Shown here one piece after another: positions 1 to 8,776 of a stretch of 64,000 bases of DNA. The notes beneath the pieces were generated by a model, which searched no databases, was not told the DNA's origin, and saw nothing but the letters and a program-made list of their open reading frames with translations. The position numbers and the translations under genes were made by a program. The stretch covers positions 2,170,001 through 2,234,000 of the forward strand of contig NZ_CP114599.1 of the NCBI RefSeq assembly GCF_027286305.1, given 5' to 3'. Position 1 is the stretch's first letter. Each line of letters starts with the position of its first letter. This DNA is from Phenylobacterium sp. NIBR 498073 (GTDB lineage: Bacteria; Pseudomonadota; Alphaproteobacteria; Caulobacterales; Caulobacteraceae).

Positions 1-1
1 C

Positions 2-586
2 GGCGCTGAGGACTACGCCAACCGTCCCGACAGCTGCGGTCCGGCGGTCCCGGTCAGCGACCTGGAGATCCGTGACCCGGCCGACGGCGTCACCGTGCTC
101 GCGCCGAACCAGGTGGGCGAGCTCTGGGCGCGCGGCCCGCAGGTCGTGAAGAACTACTGGAACAAGCCCGAAGCGACGGCCCAGACCTTCGTCGACGGCT
201 GGGTCCGCACCGGCGACCTGGCGCGCCTCGACGAGGAAGGCTTCTGCTTCATCATCGACCGGGCCAAGGATATGCTGATCCGCGGCGGCGAGAACATCTA
301 CTGCATCGAGGTCGAGAACGTTCTCTACGACCACCCGGCGGTGATGGACGCGGCCATCGTCGGCATCCCGCACCGGACGCTGGGCGAGGAGCCGGCCGCG
401 GTCGTCACCCTGAAGCCCGGCGCCTCGGCGACCGAAGAAGAGCTCCGCGCCCACGTCGCCGAGCACCTGGCCGCTTTCAAGGTGCCGGTGAAGGTCCGCT
501 TCTGGCACGAGACCTTGCCTCGCAACCCGAACGGCAAGATTCTCAAGAACGAGCTGAAGAAGCTGTTCGTCGAGGAGCAGGCCTAA
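2..586 (+). CDS. Acyl-CoA synthetase (AMP-forming), C-terminal part; 5' end outside window
   Basis: The open frame runs in from the left edge, so only the last 194 codons are visible. Class I adenylate-forming enzymes activate a carboxylic acid with ATP and transfer it to CoA. Visible family marks in order are GELW near the start, the TGDLA block (core motif A7), the hinge and loop KDMLIRGGENIY (A8), and the C-terminal NPNGKIL with the catalytic lysine (A10). The C-terminal swivelling domain is therefore complete. A fatty or aromatic acid substrate cannot be decided from this part. The stop TAA lies 16 bases before the tlyA start, so the two may be co-transcribed. Family call is secure, substrate unknown. 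Confidence 0.9.
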   Translation, partial: GAEDYANRPDSCGPAVPVSDLEIRDPADGVTVLAPNQVGELWARGPQVVKNYWNKPEATAQTFVDGWVRTGDLARLDEEGFCFIIDRAKDMLIRGGENIYCIEVENVLYDHPAVMDAAIVGIPHRTLGEEPAAVVTLKPGASATEEELRAHVAEHLAAFKVPVKVRFWHETLPRNPNGKILKNELKKLFVEEQA

Positions 587-602
587 CCCGCCTGGAGAAG
601 GC

Positions 603-1334
603 TTGGGCAAGAAGCGCGCGGATGTCGTCCTGGTCGAACGCGGCCTGTTCGACAGCCGCGCCAAGGCCAGGGCGGCCATCGAGGCCGGCGGCGTCAGCGT
701 CGCCGGCCGTGTGCTGTCCAAGCCGTCCGAACTGATCGACGAGGACGGCGAGATCGCCGCGCTCCCCGCCCATCCCTACGTCGGGCGAGGGGCTCTGAAG
801 CTGGTCCACGCGCTCGATCTCTGGCCGGTGCAGGTCGAGGACCGCACGGTGCTCGACCTCGGGGCCTCGACCGGCGGCTTCACGGAGGTCTGCCTGCAGC
901 GCGGCGCGGCCCGGGTCTTCGCCATCGACGTCGGCCGCGGCCAGTTGCATCCGAAGCTGGCGGGCGACCCGCGCGTCGTGGGACTTGAGGGCGTCGACGC
1001 CCGCAGCCTCGACCCGCACCTGATCCCGGTCGCGCCGGATCTCATCGTCACCGACGTCAGCTTCATCGGCCTGGCCAAGGCGCTGCCCGCGGCCCTGGCG
1101 CTCGCCGCCGGTGGCGCGGACCTCGTGGCCCTGGTCAAGCCGCAGTTCGAAGTCGGACCCGAGCACGTCGGCAAGGGCGGGCTGGTCAAGGATGAAGCCG
1201 CACGCGTCCGGGCGCTGGACGAGGTGGCGGCGTTCCTGCAGCGCTCGGGCTGGATCGTCCGCGCCACCGCCGACAGCCCGATCGCCGGCGGCGACGGCAA
1301 TTTCGAGTACCTGCTGTGGGCGTGCCGCCCCTGA
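603..1334 (+). CDS. tlyA: TlyA-family rRNA 2'-O-methyltransferase (hemolysin-A-like)
   Basis: TlyA proteins methylate ribose 2'-OH groups of rRNA using S-adenosylmethionine. Residues about 3-65 form an S4 RNA-binding domain (DVVLVERGLFDSRAKARAAI). GRGALKL (61-67) supplies the first catalytic lysine, and DLGASTGGFTE (85-95) is the SAM-binding loop. TDVSFI and KPQFEVG follow as expected in the FtsJ-like fold. At 243 residues it is of normal length. The start is TTG with a GGAG-type ribosome site just upstream (about 594-597). It follows the acyl-CoA synthetase by 16 bases. The name hemolysin is historical; the methyltransferase role is the family's known function. Confidence 0.9.
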   Translation: MGKKRADVVLVERGLFDSRAKARAAIEAGGVSVAGRVLSKPSELIDEDGEIAALPAHPYVGRGALKLVHALDLWPVQVEDRTVLDLGASTGGFTEVCLQRGAARVFAIDVGRGQLHPKLAGDPRVVGLEGVDARSLDPHLIPVAPDLIVTDVSFIGLAKALPAALALAAGGADLVALVKPQFEVGPEHVGKGGLVKDEAARVRALDEVAAFLQRSGWIVRATADSPIAGGDGNFEYLLWACRP

Positions 1335-1340
1335 CGTCCT

Positions 1341-1640
1341 TCAGATCGTGCGCCAGAAAGCCTGCTCGACGCTGAGGCTGTCGAACAGCTGCTTATCCTG
1401 CGCCGTCTTGATCGCCGCATGATAGTTCGGGTCGCCCTGGACCTTTTCCATGAGCGCCTCGAGCGCGGCCATGTTGTCGAGCCGCGACACCCAGATGATG
1501 TCGTTGTGACCGCCCACTCGGGTCGCCACCTCGATGGCGACGCCGGTCGCCTTGGTTACGACCTGCGCGATCTCCGCCGCCCATGCGACGGCCTCCGGAA
1601 CCGCTCCTGCGACCCGGGCGCGTGTGGAGAAAATGATCAT
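1341..1640 (-). CDS. Hypothetical protein, probable dimeric alpha/beta-barrel fold
   Basis: A 99-residue soluble protein with no signal peptide, convergent with tlyA and only 6 bases from its stop. It starts with ATG preceded by an AAGGA-type site. The pattern is a strand (MIIFSTRARV), an amphipathic helix, a strand containing GGHNDIIWVSRLDN, a helix (ALEALMEKVQGDPNYHAAI) and a final strand. This resembles small ABM/NIPSNAP-like ferredoxin-fold proteins that act as dimers. I do not recognise the family by name and propose no substrate. Codon use and the good ribosome site argue that it is real. Confidence 0.6.
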   Translation of the reverse strand: MIIFSTRARVAGAVPEAVAWAAEIAQVVTKATGVAIEVATRVGGHNDIIWVSRLDNMAALEALMEKVQGDPNYHAAIKTAQDKQLFDSLSVEQAFWRTI

Positions 1641-2001
1641 CTTCCGCTTCCTTGCGGCGCGTCGCGGACGGCGACGGACACGCTCGCCGGCTGCTCGGCG
1701 CGGTTCTGCGTCTGCAAAAGAACTGGATGCGGACCCGGGCGACGAGCGCGTCGGATCACAGCGACAGATGCTACCCGGACTCTTGAAATGTAAAGGAAAA
1801 AGCGGCTGTCAGGCCTGCCGGGAAACTTGGCGCCGGCCTATCTCAGGTCAGGGTTTCACCGATCCTGGGTGGGCTGGTGCGCCATCTAGTCGTTCAATCC
1901 GCACACCTGGGCGGGCGGACAAAAGTGAGAAGCCGCCCGCGCGGGGCGGCGCGGGCGGCTTCAGTCCGTCGAGTACGCCGACGGGCTCCCCCTTGGGAGG
2001 C
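1641..2001. other. Intergenic region, no gene seen
   Basis: Both strands were read. The long plus frame through here is a shadow with no plausible start signal. It holds the upstream region of the 1341-1640 gene and the terminator of the glycine-zipper gene at its right end. GC content dips around 1780-1800. Confidence 0.6.
1929..1962 (-). terminator. Intrinsic terminator of the 2002-2586 gene
   Basis: A perfect 14-bp inverted repeat (1929-1942 with 1949-1962, 6-base loop) lies 40 bases past the stop. On the minus strand it is followed by a short T-rich stretch (TCTCACTTTTG). Confidence 0.7.
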
Positions 2002-2586
2002 TTAGTCGACGACCTGGAAGTTCCCGTTCGCGTCGGGGCAGACGCGGACGAAACGCTTCTGGGTGCGGCCGTCGGGCAGGTAGATCGGGCTCTCGGCCAG
2101 GGTGCAGCCGTCGGTAGCGGCCGGACGTTCGACCACGCGATAGGGCTCGCTGCGGTCGTAATAGCGGCGATCGTCATACGAACGGGCGTAGTAGCCGTTG
2201 TCGGCGGGCTGGCCGTAGTAGCCGTTGTAGGTGGTCTGCGGAGCGCGATAGGTCGTGCCGCCGCAGGCCGCCGAGTTCTTGCCGACCGCCGCGCCGCCCA
2301 GCGCGCCGAGCGCGCCGCCCAGCAGGGCGCCTTCCGTGCGGGCGTTGCGGGCCGCGGCGTTGGAGCCGATGGCTGCGCCCAGCGCGCCGCCGACCAGGGC
2401 GCCGACCGTACCTCGGTTGGTCGAGTCGCGACGGCAGGGGTCGTAGTACGTGTTACCGTAGCTATTGCCGTAGTACGGCGCTGACTGGGCCGCGGCGAAG
2501 GTCGGAACGGCGGCGGCCGCGCCGAGCGCCATGACGCCGGCCACGCCCGCGAGCACGCTCTTGGCGAAGGTCGAACGGAAGTTCAT
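2002..2586 (-). CDS. Secreted glycine-zipper protein
   Basis: 194 residues. The N-terminus is a clear signal peptide (hydrophobic core LAGVAGVMALGAAAA, cleavage near FAAAQS). Residues about 58-105 contain two glycine-zipper stretches of the form GxxxG (GALVGGALGAAIG and GALLGGALGALGG) separated by a basic ARNARTEG linker, as in glycine zipper 2TM-type envelope proteins. The rest is tyrosine-rich low-complexity sequence (YYGNSYGN, GYYGQPADNGYYARSYDDRRYYDR) followed by a small C-terminal domain ending GRTQKRFVRVCPDANGNFQVVD. The adjacent upstream gene encodes the same architecture, so the pair looks like a tandem duplication. Location is probably periplasm or outer membrane; function unknown. 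Confidence 0.8.
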   Translation of the reverse strand: MNFRSTFAKSVLAGVAGVMALGAAAAVPTFAAAQSAPYYGNSYGNTYYDPCRRDSTNRGTVGALVGGALGAAIGSNAAARNARTEGALLGGALGALGGAAVGKNSAACGGTTYRAPQTTYNGYYGQPADNGYYARSYDDRRYYDRSEPYRVVERPAATDGCTLAESPIYLPDGRTQKRFVRVCPDANGNFQVVD

Positions 2587-2624
2587 TGCAAGATACCCTT
2601 TGGGACTGATGCGAGGTCGTTGAG

Positions 2625-3083
2625 TTAGCTGCGGCCGCTCGGACGCCAGACGCCGTCACGGCCCCGGCAGACCTCGTAGCTGTGGTTGCGACCGCCGTAG
2701 TTGTCCTGGACCCAGCGGCAGTTGCTGGGCTGGCTGTAGCTGCTGCGCTGGTAGTTGCTGCTCGAGCGATAGGCGGCCGGGCGCGGCGCGGGGGCAGGGC
2801 GGTAGCTGCTGCACTTGCTGTTGCGCTTGCCGATTTCGTGGCCGGCCACCGCGCCGACGGCCCCGCCGAGCAGCGCGCCTTCGGTCTTGGCGCCCTTGGC
2901 GGCGACGCCGCCGCCGGCCAGCGCGCCGACCACGCCGCCGACGATGGTGCCCTTGTTGGCGCTTTGGCGTTGCTGCTCACGGCACGGGTCGTAGGACTGG
3001 GCCGATGCGATGCTCGGGAACGTCACGACGGGCGCGGTCACGGCGATCATCCCGGCGGCGGCGAGAGCAAGAGCGCGTTTCAT
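2625..3083 (-). CDS. Secreted glycine-zipper protein, paralogue of the next gene
   Basis: 152 residues from the ATG at 3083, chosen because AAGGAT lies 6 bases upstream. A second in-frame ATG at 3098 would place that site inside the gene. A signal peptide (ALALAAAGMIAVTAPVV, cleavage near SIASAQS) is followed by YDPCREQQRQSANKGT and two glycine-zipper segments (IVGGVVGALAGG and GALLGGAVGAVAGHEIG). A Ser/Tyr-rich region and a conserved end (CRWVQDNYGGRNHSYEVCRGRDGVWRP, two cysteines) follow. Spacing to the downstream paralogue is 38 bases, so they are probably one transcript. Function unknown. Confidence 0.8.
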   Translation of the reverse strand: MKRALALAAAGMIAVTAPVVTFPSIASAQSYDPCREQQRQSANKGTIVGGVVGALAGGGVAAKGAKTEGALLGGAVGAVAGHEIGKRNSKCSSYRPAPAPRPAAYRSSSNYQRSSYSQPSNCRWVQDNYGGRNHSYEVCRGRDGVWRPSGRS

Positions 3084-3255
3084 CGGCTTATCCTTCATTC
3101 GAACTCGGAGGCGGCGCCGAGGCCCCGCCTGCGCTATGGAACTTGGCTGAACGAGTCTGAACGGTGCTTGAGCGGCCCGTTCATGTTCGTTCATCTTCGT
3201 TGACGCCTTGTCCCGCTTGGGATTGCGGGGTCGGCGCCATCAGCGAGTTTTGAGC

Positions 3256-4542
3256 ATGCGACGTCCTCGGCCTCATCGGGCCCGCCCCACCGAAGCCCCG
3301 TCCGGTCCGCCGGTAGAGGTTCTGATCGAGGCTGTCGGCGGCGAAGGCGACGGCATTGCGGCCGGTCCGCTCTATGCGCCGTTCACCTTGCCGGGCGAGC
3401 GCGTACGCCTGGCGGCCGGTCCGCAGCGGCGCGAGGTCGAGGCCGTTCTTGAGGCCAGCCTGCAGCGGGTCTCACCGCCGTGCCCGCATTTCGGCGTCTG
3501 CGGGGGATGCGCCCTGCAGCATTGGGAGCACGAAGCCTACTTGGCCTGGAAGGTCGAGCGGCTGATCGGCACCCTGGCCCGCGAGCGGATCGAGACGCAG
3601 GTTCTGCCGGCCTTCGCCGCCCAGCCGCACACCCGCCGCCGCCTGGCCCTGCACGCCCGCCAGGGCAAGAAGGACGCCGCGCGCCTGGGCTTCAAGACCC
3701 GCAAGTCCTGGGACGTGGTCGACATCAGCGCCTGTCCGATCGCCGACCCGTCGCTGGAGGCGGCGCTCCCGGCGCTGCGCCGCCTGGCTGCGCCGCTGTT
3801 CGAGCACCCGAAGTCGGCCCCGACCCTGCACGTCACCCTGACCGACACCGGCATCGACGTCGATATCAGCGGGGTCGAGCGCAAGAGCGGCGGGCTCTCG
3901 GCCGACGCCCGCATGCGTATGGCCGAGGTCGCCGCCGAGGCTGACCTGGCGCGCGTCACGCTCGACGGCGAGGTCGCCTACCTGGCCCGCCAGCCGACGG
4001 TGCGGCTGGGCCCGGCGACGGTGGCGCTGCCGGCGGGCGCGTTCCTGCAGGCCACGCCCCAGGCCGAGGCTGCGATGGTGGCCATGGCCGCCGAGGCCGC
4101 CGCGGGCGCCGAGCGGATCGCCGACCTGTTCTGCGGGGTGGGGACCTTCACCTTCGCCCTGGCCCAGATCGCGCCGGTTTTGGCCGCCGATGGGGCCGCC
4201 CCCGCCGTTCGGGCGCTCAACGCCGCCGTGGCGACCGCGCCCGGTCTGCACGGCGTCACCGCCGAGGCCCGCGACCTGACCCGCCGCCCGGTGCTGGCCG
4301 AGGAGATGAAGCGCATCGACACCGTGGTCTTCGACCCGCCGCGGGCCGGGGCGGCCGAACAGTCGGCCGAGATCGCCCGCTCGGGCGTGGCCCGCGCCAT
4401 CGCGGTCTCCTGCAATCCGGCGACCTTCGTGCGCGACGCCCGAACCCTGGTCGACGCCGGCTTCACCCTGGAACGCGTGCTGCCGGTCGACCAGTTCCTC
4501 TGGTCGCCGCACGTGGAATTGGTCGGGGTGTTCAGCCGCTAG
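3256..4542 (+). CDS. RlmD/RumA-type RNA m5U methyltransferase with Fe-S cluster
   Basis: Class I SAM-dependent enzymes of the TrmA/RumA family make 5-methyluridine in rRNA or tRNA. An N-terminal TRAM-like segment (VEVLIEAVGGEGDGIA) precedes CPHFGVCGGC (Cys 76, 82, 85), which with the later SACPIAD cysteine matches the four [4Fe-4S] ligands of RumA. GAFLQATPQAE carries the conserved glutamine, DLFCGVGTFTF is the SAM loop, VFDPPRAG follows, and AVSCNPATF holds the catalytic cysteine. Start ATG 3256 is preferred over TTG 3208, giving 428 residues. The tail overlaps no gene, and the stop is 1 base from the convergent radical SAM gene. Exact uridine target is not visible. Confidence 0.88.
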   Translation: MRRPRPHRARPTEAPSGPPVEVLIEAVGGEGDGIAAGPLYAPFTLPGERVRLAAGPQRREVEAVLEASLQRVSPPCPHFGVCGGCALQHWEHEAYLAWKVERLIGTLARERIETQVLPAFAAQPHTRRRLALHARQGKKDAARLGFKTRKSWDVVDISACPIADPSLEAALPALRRLAAPLFEHPKSAPTLHVTLTDTGIDVDISGVERKSGGLSADARMRMAEVAAEADLARVTLDGEVAYLARQPTVRLGPATVALPAGAFLQATPQAEAAMVAMAAEAAAGAERIADLFCGVGTFTFALAQIAPVLAADGAAPAVRALNAAVATAPGLHGVTAEARDLTRRPVLAEEMKRIDTVVFDPPRAGAAEQSAEIARSGVARAIAVSCNPATFVRDARTLVDAGFTLERVLPVDQFLWSPHVELVGVFSR

Positions 4543-4543
4543 C

Positions 4544-5629
4544 TCAGCCGGCGAACAGGTCGCCCTGGTCGCCGGCCTTCGCCGGAACCCTGAACTGCGA
4601 GAGGTCCAGCGACGACAGCTTGGCGTCCAGCCCCAGCCGCTTCTTGGCCGCATGGAAGCGCTGCGACAGAAGTTCGGCGATCGGGCCCTCGCCGCGCATC
4701 CGCTTGCCCCATTCGGGATCGTAGTCGAGCCCGCCGCGCATCTGGCGGACCAGCGACATCACCCGCCGGGCGCGGTCGGGATGGTCGGTCTCCAGCCATT
4801 CGCGGAACAGGTCCTTGATCTCGCGCGGCAGCCGCAGGGCGACATAGCCGGCCCCCTTGGCCCCGGCCTCGGCGGCCCGCTCCAACACCGCCTCCATCTC
4901 GTGGTCGTTCAGGCTGGGGATGGCGGGCGCGAACATCACCACCACCGGCACGCCGGCGTCGGCCAGCGCCTTGATCGCCGCGATCCTGCGTTCGGGCGTC
5001 GCCGCCCGCGGCTCCATGCTGCGCGCCAGCTTGCGGTCCAGACTGGTGACCGAGATGGCCACCCGGCACAGATTGCGCCGTCCCATCGCCCCAATGACGT
5101 CCAGGTCGCGCAGGATCAGCGCCGACTTGGTGATGATCGAGCAGGGGTGCCCGAAGCGCTCCAGCACCTCCAGCACCCCGCGCGTGATCCGCGTCGTCCG
5201 CTCCACCGGCTGATAGGGATCGGTGTTGCCGCCGATGTGGATGAACTCAGGCTTGTAGCGCGGCGAGGACAACTCCTTTTCCAGCAGCCGCGCGGCGTCG
5301 GGCTTGAAGAACAGCTGGCTCTCGAAGTCGAGCCCGGGCGACAGGCCCATATAGGCGTGGGCCGGCCGTGCGTAGCAGTAGATGCAGCCATGTTCGCAGC
5401 CGCGATAGGGATTGATCGAGCGCGAGAAGCCGACGTCCGGGCTGTCGTTCTTGTTGATGATCGTGCGGGCCTTCTCGGGGCTCAGCGTGGTCTTCAGCTG
5501 CTGGGGCTCGGCGTCTTCGAGCGTCCAGCCGTCGTCGAACGCTTCGCGGGCCTCGCTCTCGAATCGCCCGCTGGCGTTGGACCGCGCGCCGCGGCCGCGA
5601 ACCGTGATCTGCTGGGTGAAGGTGCTCAC
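4544..5629 (-). CDS. PA0069-type radical SAM protein
   Basis: 361 residues from GTG 5629, which fits the family start (STFTQQITVRGRGARSN). Upstream codons are low-complexity read-through. The radical SAM cluster motif is GCEHGCIYCYARPAH (C-x3-C-x2-C), preceded by SINPYRGC. These proteins resemble spore photoproduct lyase/SplB-like enzymes and bind SAM with a [4Fe-4S] cluster; the substrate of this subfamily is not established. Downstream blocks IHIGGNTDPYQP and SVTSLD are also typical. It is convergent with the methyltransferase and divergent from the glycosyltransferase-like gene at 5706, sharing a short 76-base promoter region with it. Confidence 0.85.
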   Translation of the reverse strand: MSTFTQQITVRGRGARSNASGRFESEAREAFDDGWTLEDAEPQQLKTTLSPEKARTIINKNDSPDVGFSRSINPYRGCEHGCIYCYARPAHAYMGLSPGLDFESQLFFKPDAARLLEKELSSPRYKPEFIHIGGNTDPYQPVERTTRITRGVLEVLERFGHPCSIITKSALILRDLDVIGAMGRRNLCRVAISVTSLDRKLARSMEPRAATPERRIAAIKALADAGVPVVVMFAPAIPSLNDHEMEAVLERAAEAGAKGAGYVALRLPREIKDLFREWLETDHPDRARRVMSLVRQMRGGLDYDPEWGKRMRGEGPIAELLSQRFHAAKKRLGLDAKLSSLDLSQFRVPAKAGDQGDLFAG

Positions 5630-5705
5630 CGTGAAAGCATAGGATCGGGCGCGAACAAAGCAAGAACAAGATTGACGCGGGGACCAAAGCGACACCTTTG
5701 GAGCC

Positions 5706-6152
5706 ATGATCTCCGTCATCGTTCCCACGGCCGAATCCGAGCGTGACCTGGCCGCGCTGCTGTCGGTGCTGGTGCCGGCGGCGGTCGATGGCCTGGTGCG
5801 CGAGGTGATCGTCGTCGACGCCGGGCCGAGCCAGGCGACGGCGGCGATCTGCGAAGACGCCGGCGCCGACGTCCTCGCAGGCTTCGCCGACGCTCTGCGC
5901 CGCGCCAAGGGCGACTACGTGCTGGCGCTGCCGGCTTCGCTGCGCCTGCGGCCGGGCTGGGACGAGAGCGTGCGGCGGCATCTGGAGGATGGCGGCGGGG
6001 CGGCCCTGCTGGTGGCGCGCGAGCCGGGGCTGCTGGAACGCCTGGTGGGGCCGAAGCTGGCCGGCGTCCTGGCGCGCGCCCAGGGCCTCGACGGCGTCGG
6101 CGATCTTGCCGCCCTGCGCCGCCGCGTCGGCCGCGCAGCGGTCCTCAGCTAG
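5706..6152 (+). CDS. Short GT2-like glycosyltransferase-fold protein
   Basis: 148 residues. It opens like a family 2 glycosyltransferase (MISVIVPTAESERDLAALL, then REVIVVDAG), the nucleotide-sugar-binding half of a GT-A fold. The canonical DD and later acceptor-binding motifs are not obvious: VIVVDAGPSQAT replaces the usual VVDDGSTDGT, and the protein ends where the catalytic half should begin. It may be a truncated family member retained for another role, or a minimal enzyme. It is divergent from the radical SAM gene and 3 bases short of the convergent lytic transglycosylase stop. Catalysis should not be assumed. Confidence 0.65.
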   Translation: MISVIVPTAESERDLAALLSVLVPAAVDGLVREVIVVDAGPSQATAAICEDAGADVLAGFADALRRAKGDYVLALPASLRLRPGWDESVRRHLEDGGGAALLVAREPGLLERLVGPKLAGVLARAQGLDGVGDLAALRRRVGRAAVLS

Positions 6153-6155
6153 CGG

Positions 6156-7748
6156 CTAGCGGTCGAGGCGGGCGTCGACGAAGCGGGCCCCCTGCGCCAC
6201 GGCGTCGAGGGTCTTGGTGTCGAGGCCGAACTTCTTGCGATAGGTCCAGTAGCCCGCCATCACCTTCTCGACGTAGTTGCGGGTCTCCTGGCTCGGCAGG
6301 CTTTCGATCAGCATCAGGCTGTCGGCCTCGTCGCCGACCATCTTGGCGGTCTTCAGCAGGGTGCCGGGCCCGCCGTTATAGGCCGCCACCGTGCGCAGGA
6401 TGTCGTAGCCGACGCCGCGCTCCATCAGCCAGGTCACATAGTCCTGGCCGACCCGCAGGTTGAACGCCGGGTCGAACATCGGGCTCATGTCGGCCTTCAG
6501 CTTGTCGTCGCCGGCCGCGCGGGCGGCGGCTTCGGGCATCACCTGCATCAGCCCGACGGCTCCGGCCGGCGAAACGGCCTGCGGGTTGAAGCGGCTTTCC
6601 TGGCGCACGATCGCGTAGACCAGCGCCCGATCGATGGTGAATCCGGACTTCGGCTCCAGCACCGGCGTCGGATAGTCCGGCTCGGCGAACGAGCGCGCGC
6701 CAGGCAGCGAGGCGGCGAGGTCGGCGTCCGAGGTCAGCGGCGCGTTCAGCGCCAGGATCAGCGACATCCACTGCGAGCGCTCGGCCTCGGTCTTGGCCAT
6801 GGCTAGCCCGGCGCGCAGCTCCAGCCCGGCCTCGACCGGCATGCCGATCTGGGCCAGCGCGGTGGCGCGGTGGGCGCGGGCGTCGTCGCGGATGAACGGG
6901 GTGAGGTGCGCGCTGGGGGCCGAGGCGAAGGCCGCCGGCACGATCTCGCGGACGAGCGGCGGGGGCGGGGCCTCCGAGACGCGATCCAGCGCCTCCAGCC
7001 GCACGCGGCGCTCGGCGATCATGCCGTAGAAAGTGGTCGGATGACGCGCCGCCAGCTTCAGGAACCCCTGGGCGCGGGTGGTGTCGCCGGTCTCCTCCAG
7101 CGATCGCGCCGCCCAATAGGCCGCGCCCGAGCGCAGCCACGGGTCTTCCTGCTCGTCGCGGGCGACCTGGCTGAAGAAGCTCTGCGCGACCGCGTAGTTC
7201 TTGAGGCGATAGGCGGCCAGGCCCGCGATCCAGCGCTCGCCGACGGCTGGGGCCAGATCCATCGCGGTCTGTACGTCGCCGGAATAGAAGGCCTCGCGCG
7301 CCTTGCGGGTGCGGTCGGCCGGGGCCTTGCCGGAAATTCCCTGGGCGGTGACCTCGACGCGGCGCCAGTCGGCGCCGGCCAGCAGCGGGGCCTTCAGCGG
7401 CTTGCCGAGCGCCGGCTTGCGCTTGCTCGCCAGCATATAGATCCGCTCGGCGCCGGGCAGGTCGCTGTACTGGTCGAGCCACTTGGCCAGGTCGTCATAG
7501 CTGGCGACGTGCCCGCCCGGGCGCATCAGCTGGCGGAACGACAGGTGGCCGGCCAGCGAGCGGTCCTTGATCTCGGCGCTCTGCATCTCGGCGTCGATGA
7601 AGTCGCCGCGGTCGACGGCGTCGAACGCGGCGGCGTAACGCTTGGCGTCCCACGGGCTCAGGGCCTGTGGCGCGGCGTTCGTCGTTCCGGCGATGGCGGA
7701 GCAGATCATGGCCAAGACCGCGATCCGCATGCCCTTGCGTGCCCGCAT
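6156..7748 (-). CDS. Periplasmic soluble lytic transglycosylase (Slt70-like)
   Basis: 530 residues. Lytic transglycosylases cleave the MurNAc-GlcNAc bond of peptidoglycan to form 1,6-anhydro products. A signal peptide (IAVLAMICSAIAGTTNAAP) is followed by about 330 residues of helical superhelix with TPR-like pairs (GAAYWAARSLEETGDTTRAQ). The C-terminal SLT domain contains AIVRQESRFNPQAVSPAGA, whose glutamate is the catalytic acid, then VGLMQVMPEAA and VAAYNGGPG. Size and order match Slt70-type enzymes. It is transcribed alone, convergent with the GT2-like gene. The upstream neighbour on the same strand, UDG, ends 66 bases before its start. Confidence 0.9.
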   Translation of the reverse strand: MRARKGMRIAVLAMICSAIAGTTNAAPQALSPWDAKRYAAAFDAVDRGDFIDAEMQSAEIKDRSLAGHLSFRQLMRPGGHVASYDDLAKWLDQYSDLPGAERIYMLASKRKPALGKPLKAPLLAGADWRRVEVTAQGISGKAPADRTRKAREAFYSGDVQTAMDLAPAVGERWIAGLAAYRLKNYAVAQSFFSQVARDEQEDPWLRSGAAYWAARSLEETGDTTRAQGFLKLAARHPTTFYGMIAERRVRLEALDRVSEAPPPPLVREIVPAAFASAPSAHLTPFIRDDARAHRATALAQIGMPVEAGLELRAGLAMAKTEAERSQWMSLILALNAPLTSDADLAASLPGARSFAEPDYPTPVLEPKSGFTIDRALVYAIVRQESRFNPQAVSPAGAVGLMQVMPEAAARAAGDDKLKADMSPMFDPAFNLRVGQDYVTWLMERGVGYDILRTVAAYNGGPGTLLKTAKMVGDEADSLMLIESLPSQETRNYVEKVMAGYWTYRKKFGLDTKTLDAVAQGARFVDARLDR

Positions 7749-7814
7749 GCGATCCCCACGTCGCCGCCTCTGCGCGCGGACGACGTGACCCTCAGTTCTC
7801 GTGACGGCTAAGTC

Positions 7815-8633
7815 TTAAGCGTCACGGTCAGGGCGATCAAGCCGTTCGGTCAGGGTCAGAAGGTCGCTCCAGGCCTTCTTCTTGGCCCCCGGCTGGCGCA
7901 GCAGGAAGGCCGGATGCAGGGTCGGCATGGCCGGAAGTTCGAAGTTTCCGCTCTCCGAGCGCCACTCGAACCAGCGTCCGCGCAGCGACAGGATGCCTTC
8001 GTCGCGCTTGAGCATCGACTTGGCCGACGGCGCCCCCACCAGCAGCAGCATCTTGGGGGCGACCAGCTCGATCGCGCGCTCCAGGAACGGTTGGCAGACA
8101 GCCTGTTCCTGCGCCGAAGGGGTGCGGTTGCCGGGCGGGCGCCAGAACACCGTGTTGGTGATGAACACCCGTCCGCTCAGGCCGGCGGCGGCCAGCATCC
8201 GGTCCAGCAGCTGCCCGGCCCGGCCGACGAACGGCTCGCCGCGGGCGTCTTCCTCGGCCCCGGGCCCTTCGCCGATCACCAGCAGCGGCGCGTCGGCCGC
8301 GCCGCGCGCGAACACCGCCTGCCGCGCGCCTTCAAATTTCAGCGAGCAGCCGTCGAATCCCGCGATCGCGGCCTTCAGCGCCTCGAGGTCCTGCGCGGCC
8401 GCGGCCAGCTGCCGCGCCTGGGCCACCGCCGCGGCGACGTCGGAACCCGCGCCGGCCCGGGCCGACGGAGGCGGCGCGGCAAGCGGCTTCTTCTCCGGCG
8501 GCTTGGGCGGCACGAACTTGCCCGCCTCGATCCGATCAATGGGCGTATCATGCAGCATGGCGTCGACGCCCGCTTCGGCCCAGAAGGCGAGCAGGCTTTC
8601 GGCGACACGATCGAAGGGCACGGCTTGGCTCAT
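7815..8633 (-). CDS. Type-4-like uracil-DNA glycosylase
   Basis: 272 residues. Family 4 UDGs remove uracil from DNA and start base-excision repair. GEGPGAEEDARGEPFVGRAG (121-140) is the uracil/catalytic loop, followed by RPPGNRTPS (165-173) and a late LHPAFLLRQ motif. The N-terminal 90 residues are a poorly conserved Ala/Pro-rich extension. Classical family 4 proteins use four cysteines for a [4Fe-4S] cluster. Here C96 and C180 remain, but the second ligand position is K99 and the one before RPPGNR is W164, so an intact cluster is doubtful. Related alphaproteobacterial proteins appear to share this, from memory. Start ATG is at 8633. Confidence 0.85.
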   Translation of the reverse strand: MSQAVPFDRVAESLLAFWAEAGVDAMLHDTPIDRIEAGKFVPPKPPEKKPLAAPPPSARAGAGSDVAAAVAQARQLAAAAQDLEALKAAIAGFDGCSLKFEGARQAVFARGAADAPLLVIGEGPGAEEDARGEPFVGRAGQLLDRMLAAAGLSGRVFITNTVFWRPPGNRTPSAQEQAVCQPFLERAIELVAPKMLLLVGAPSAKSMLKRDEGILSLRGRWFEWRSESGNFELPAMPTLHPAFLLRQPGAKKKAWSDLLTLTERLDRPDRDA

Positions 8634-8776
8634 GGTACTCTTTAAAGAGCGTCTATAGCCGAGTTCGCGCTTGACCGCCCTTGTACAAGCTTCGGATAAG
8701 TCGCCCGACGGATCAACGCCGCGTGAAACAAGGGGGAGGGGAACCCCGCCGCGGCCTTTTGGGAGTTACGGGGATC

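Noticed and set aside
543-1166. Long minus-strand frame antisense to tlyA
   Set aside because: It follows the codon bias of the real plus-strand gene and has repetitive Arg/Ala-rich translation; no ribosome site.
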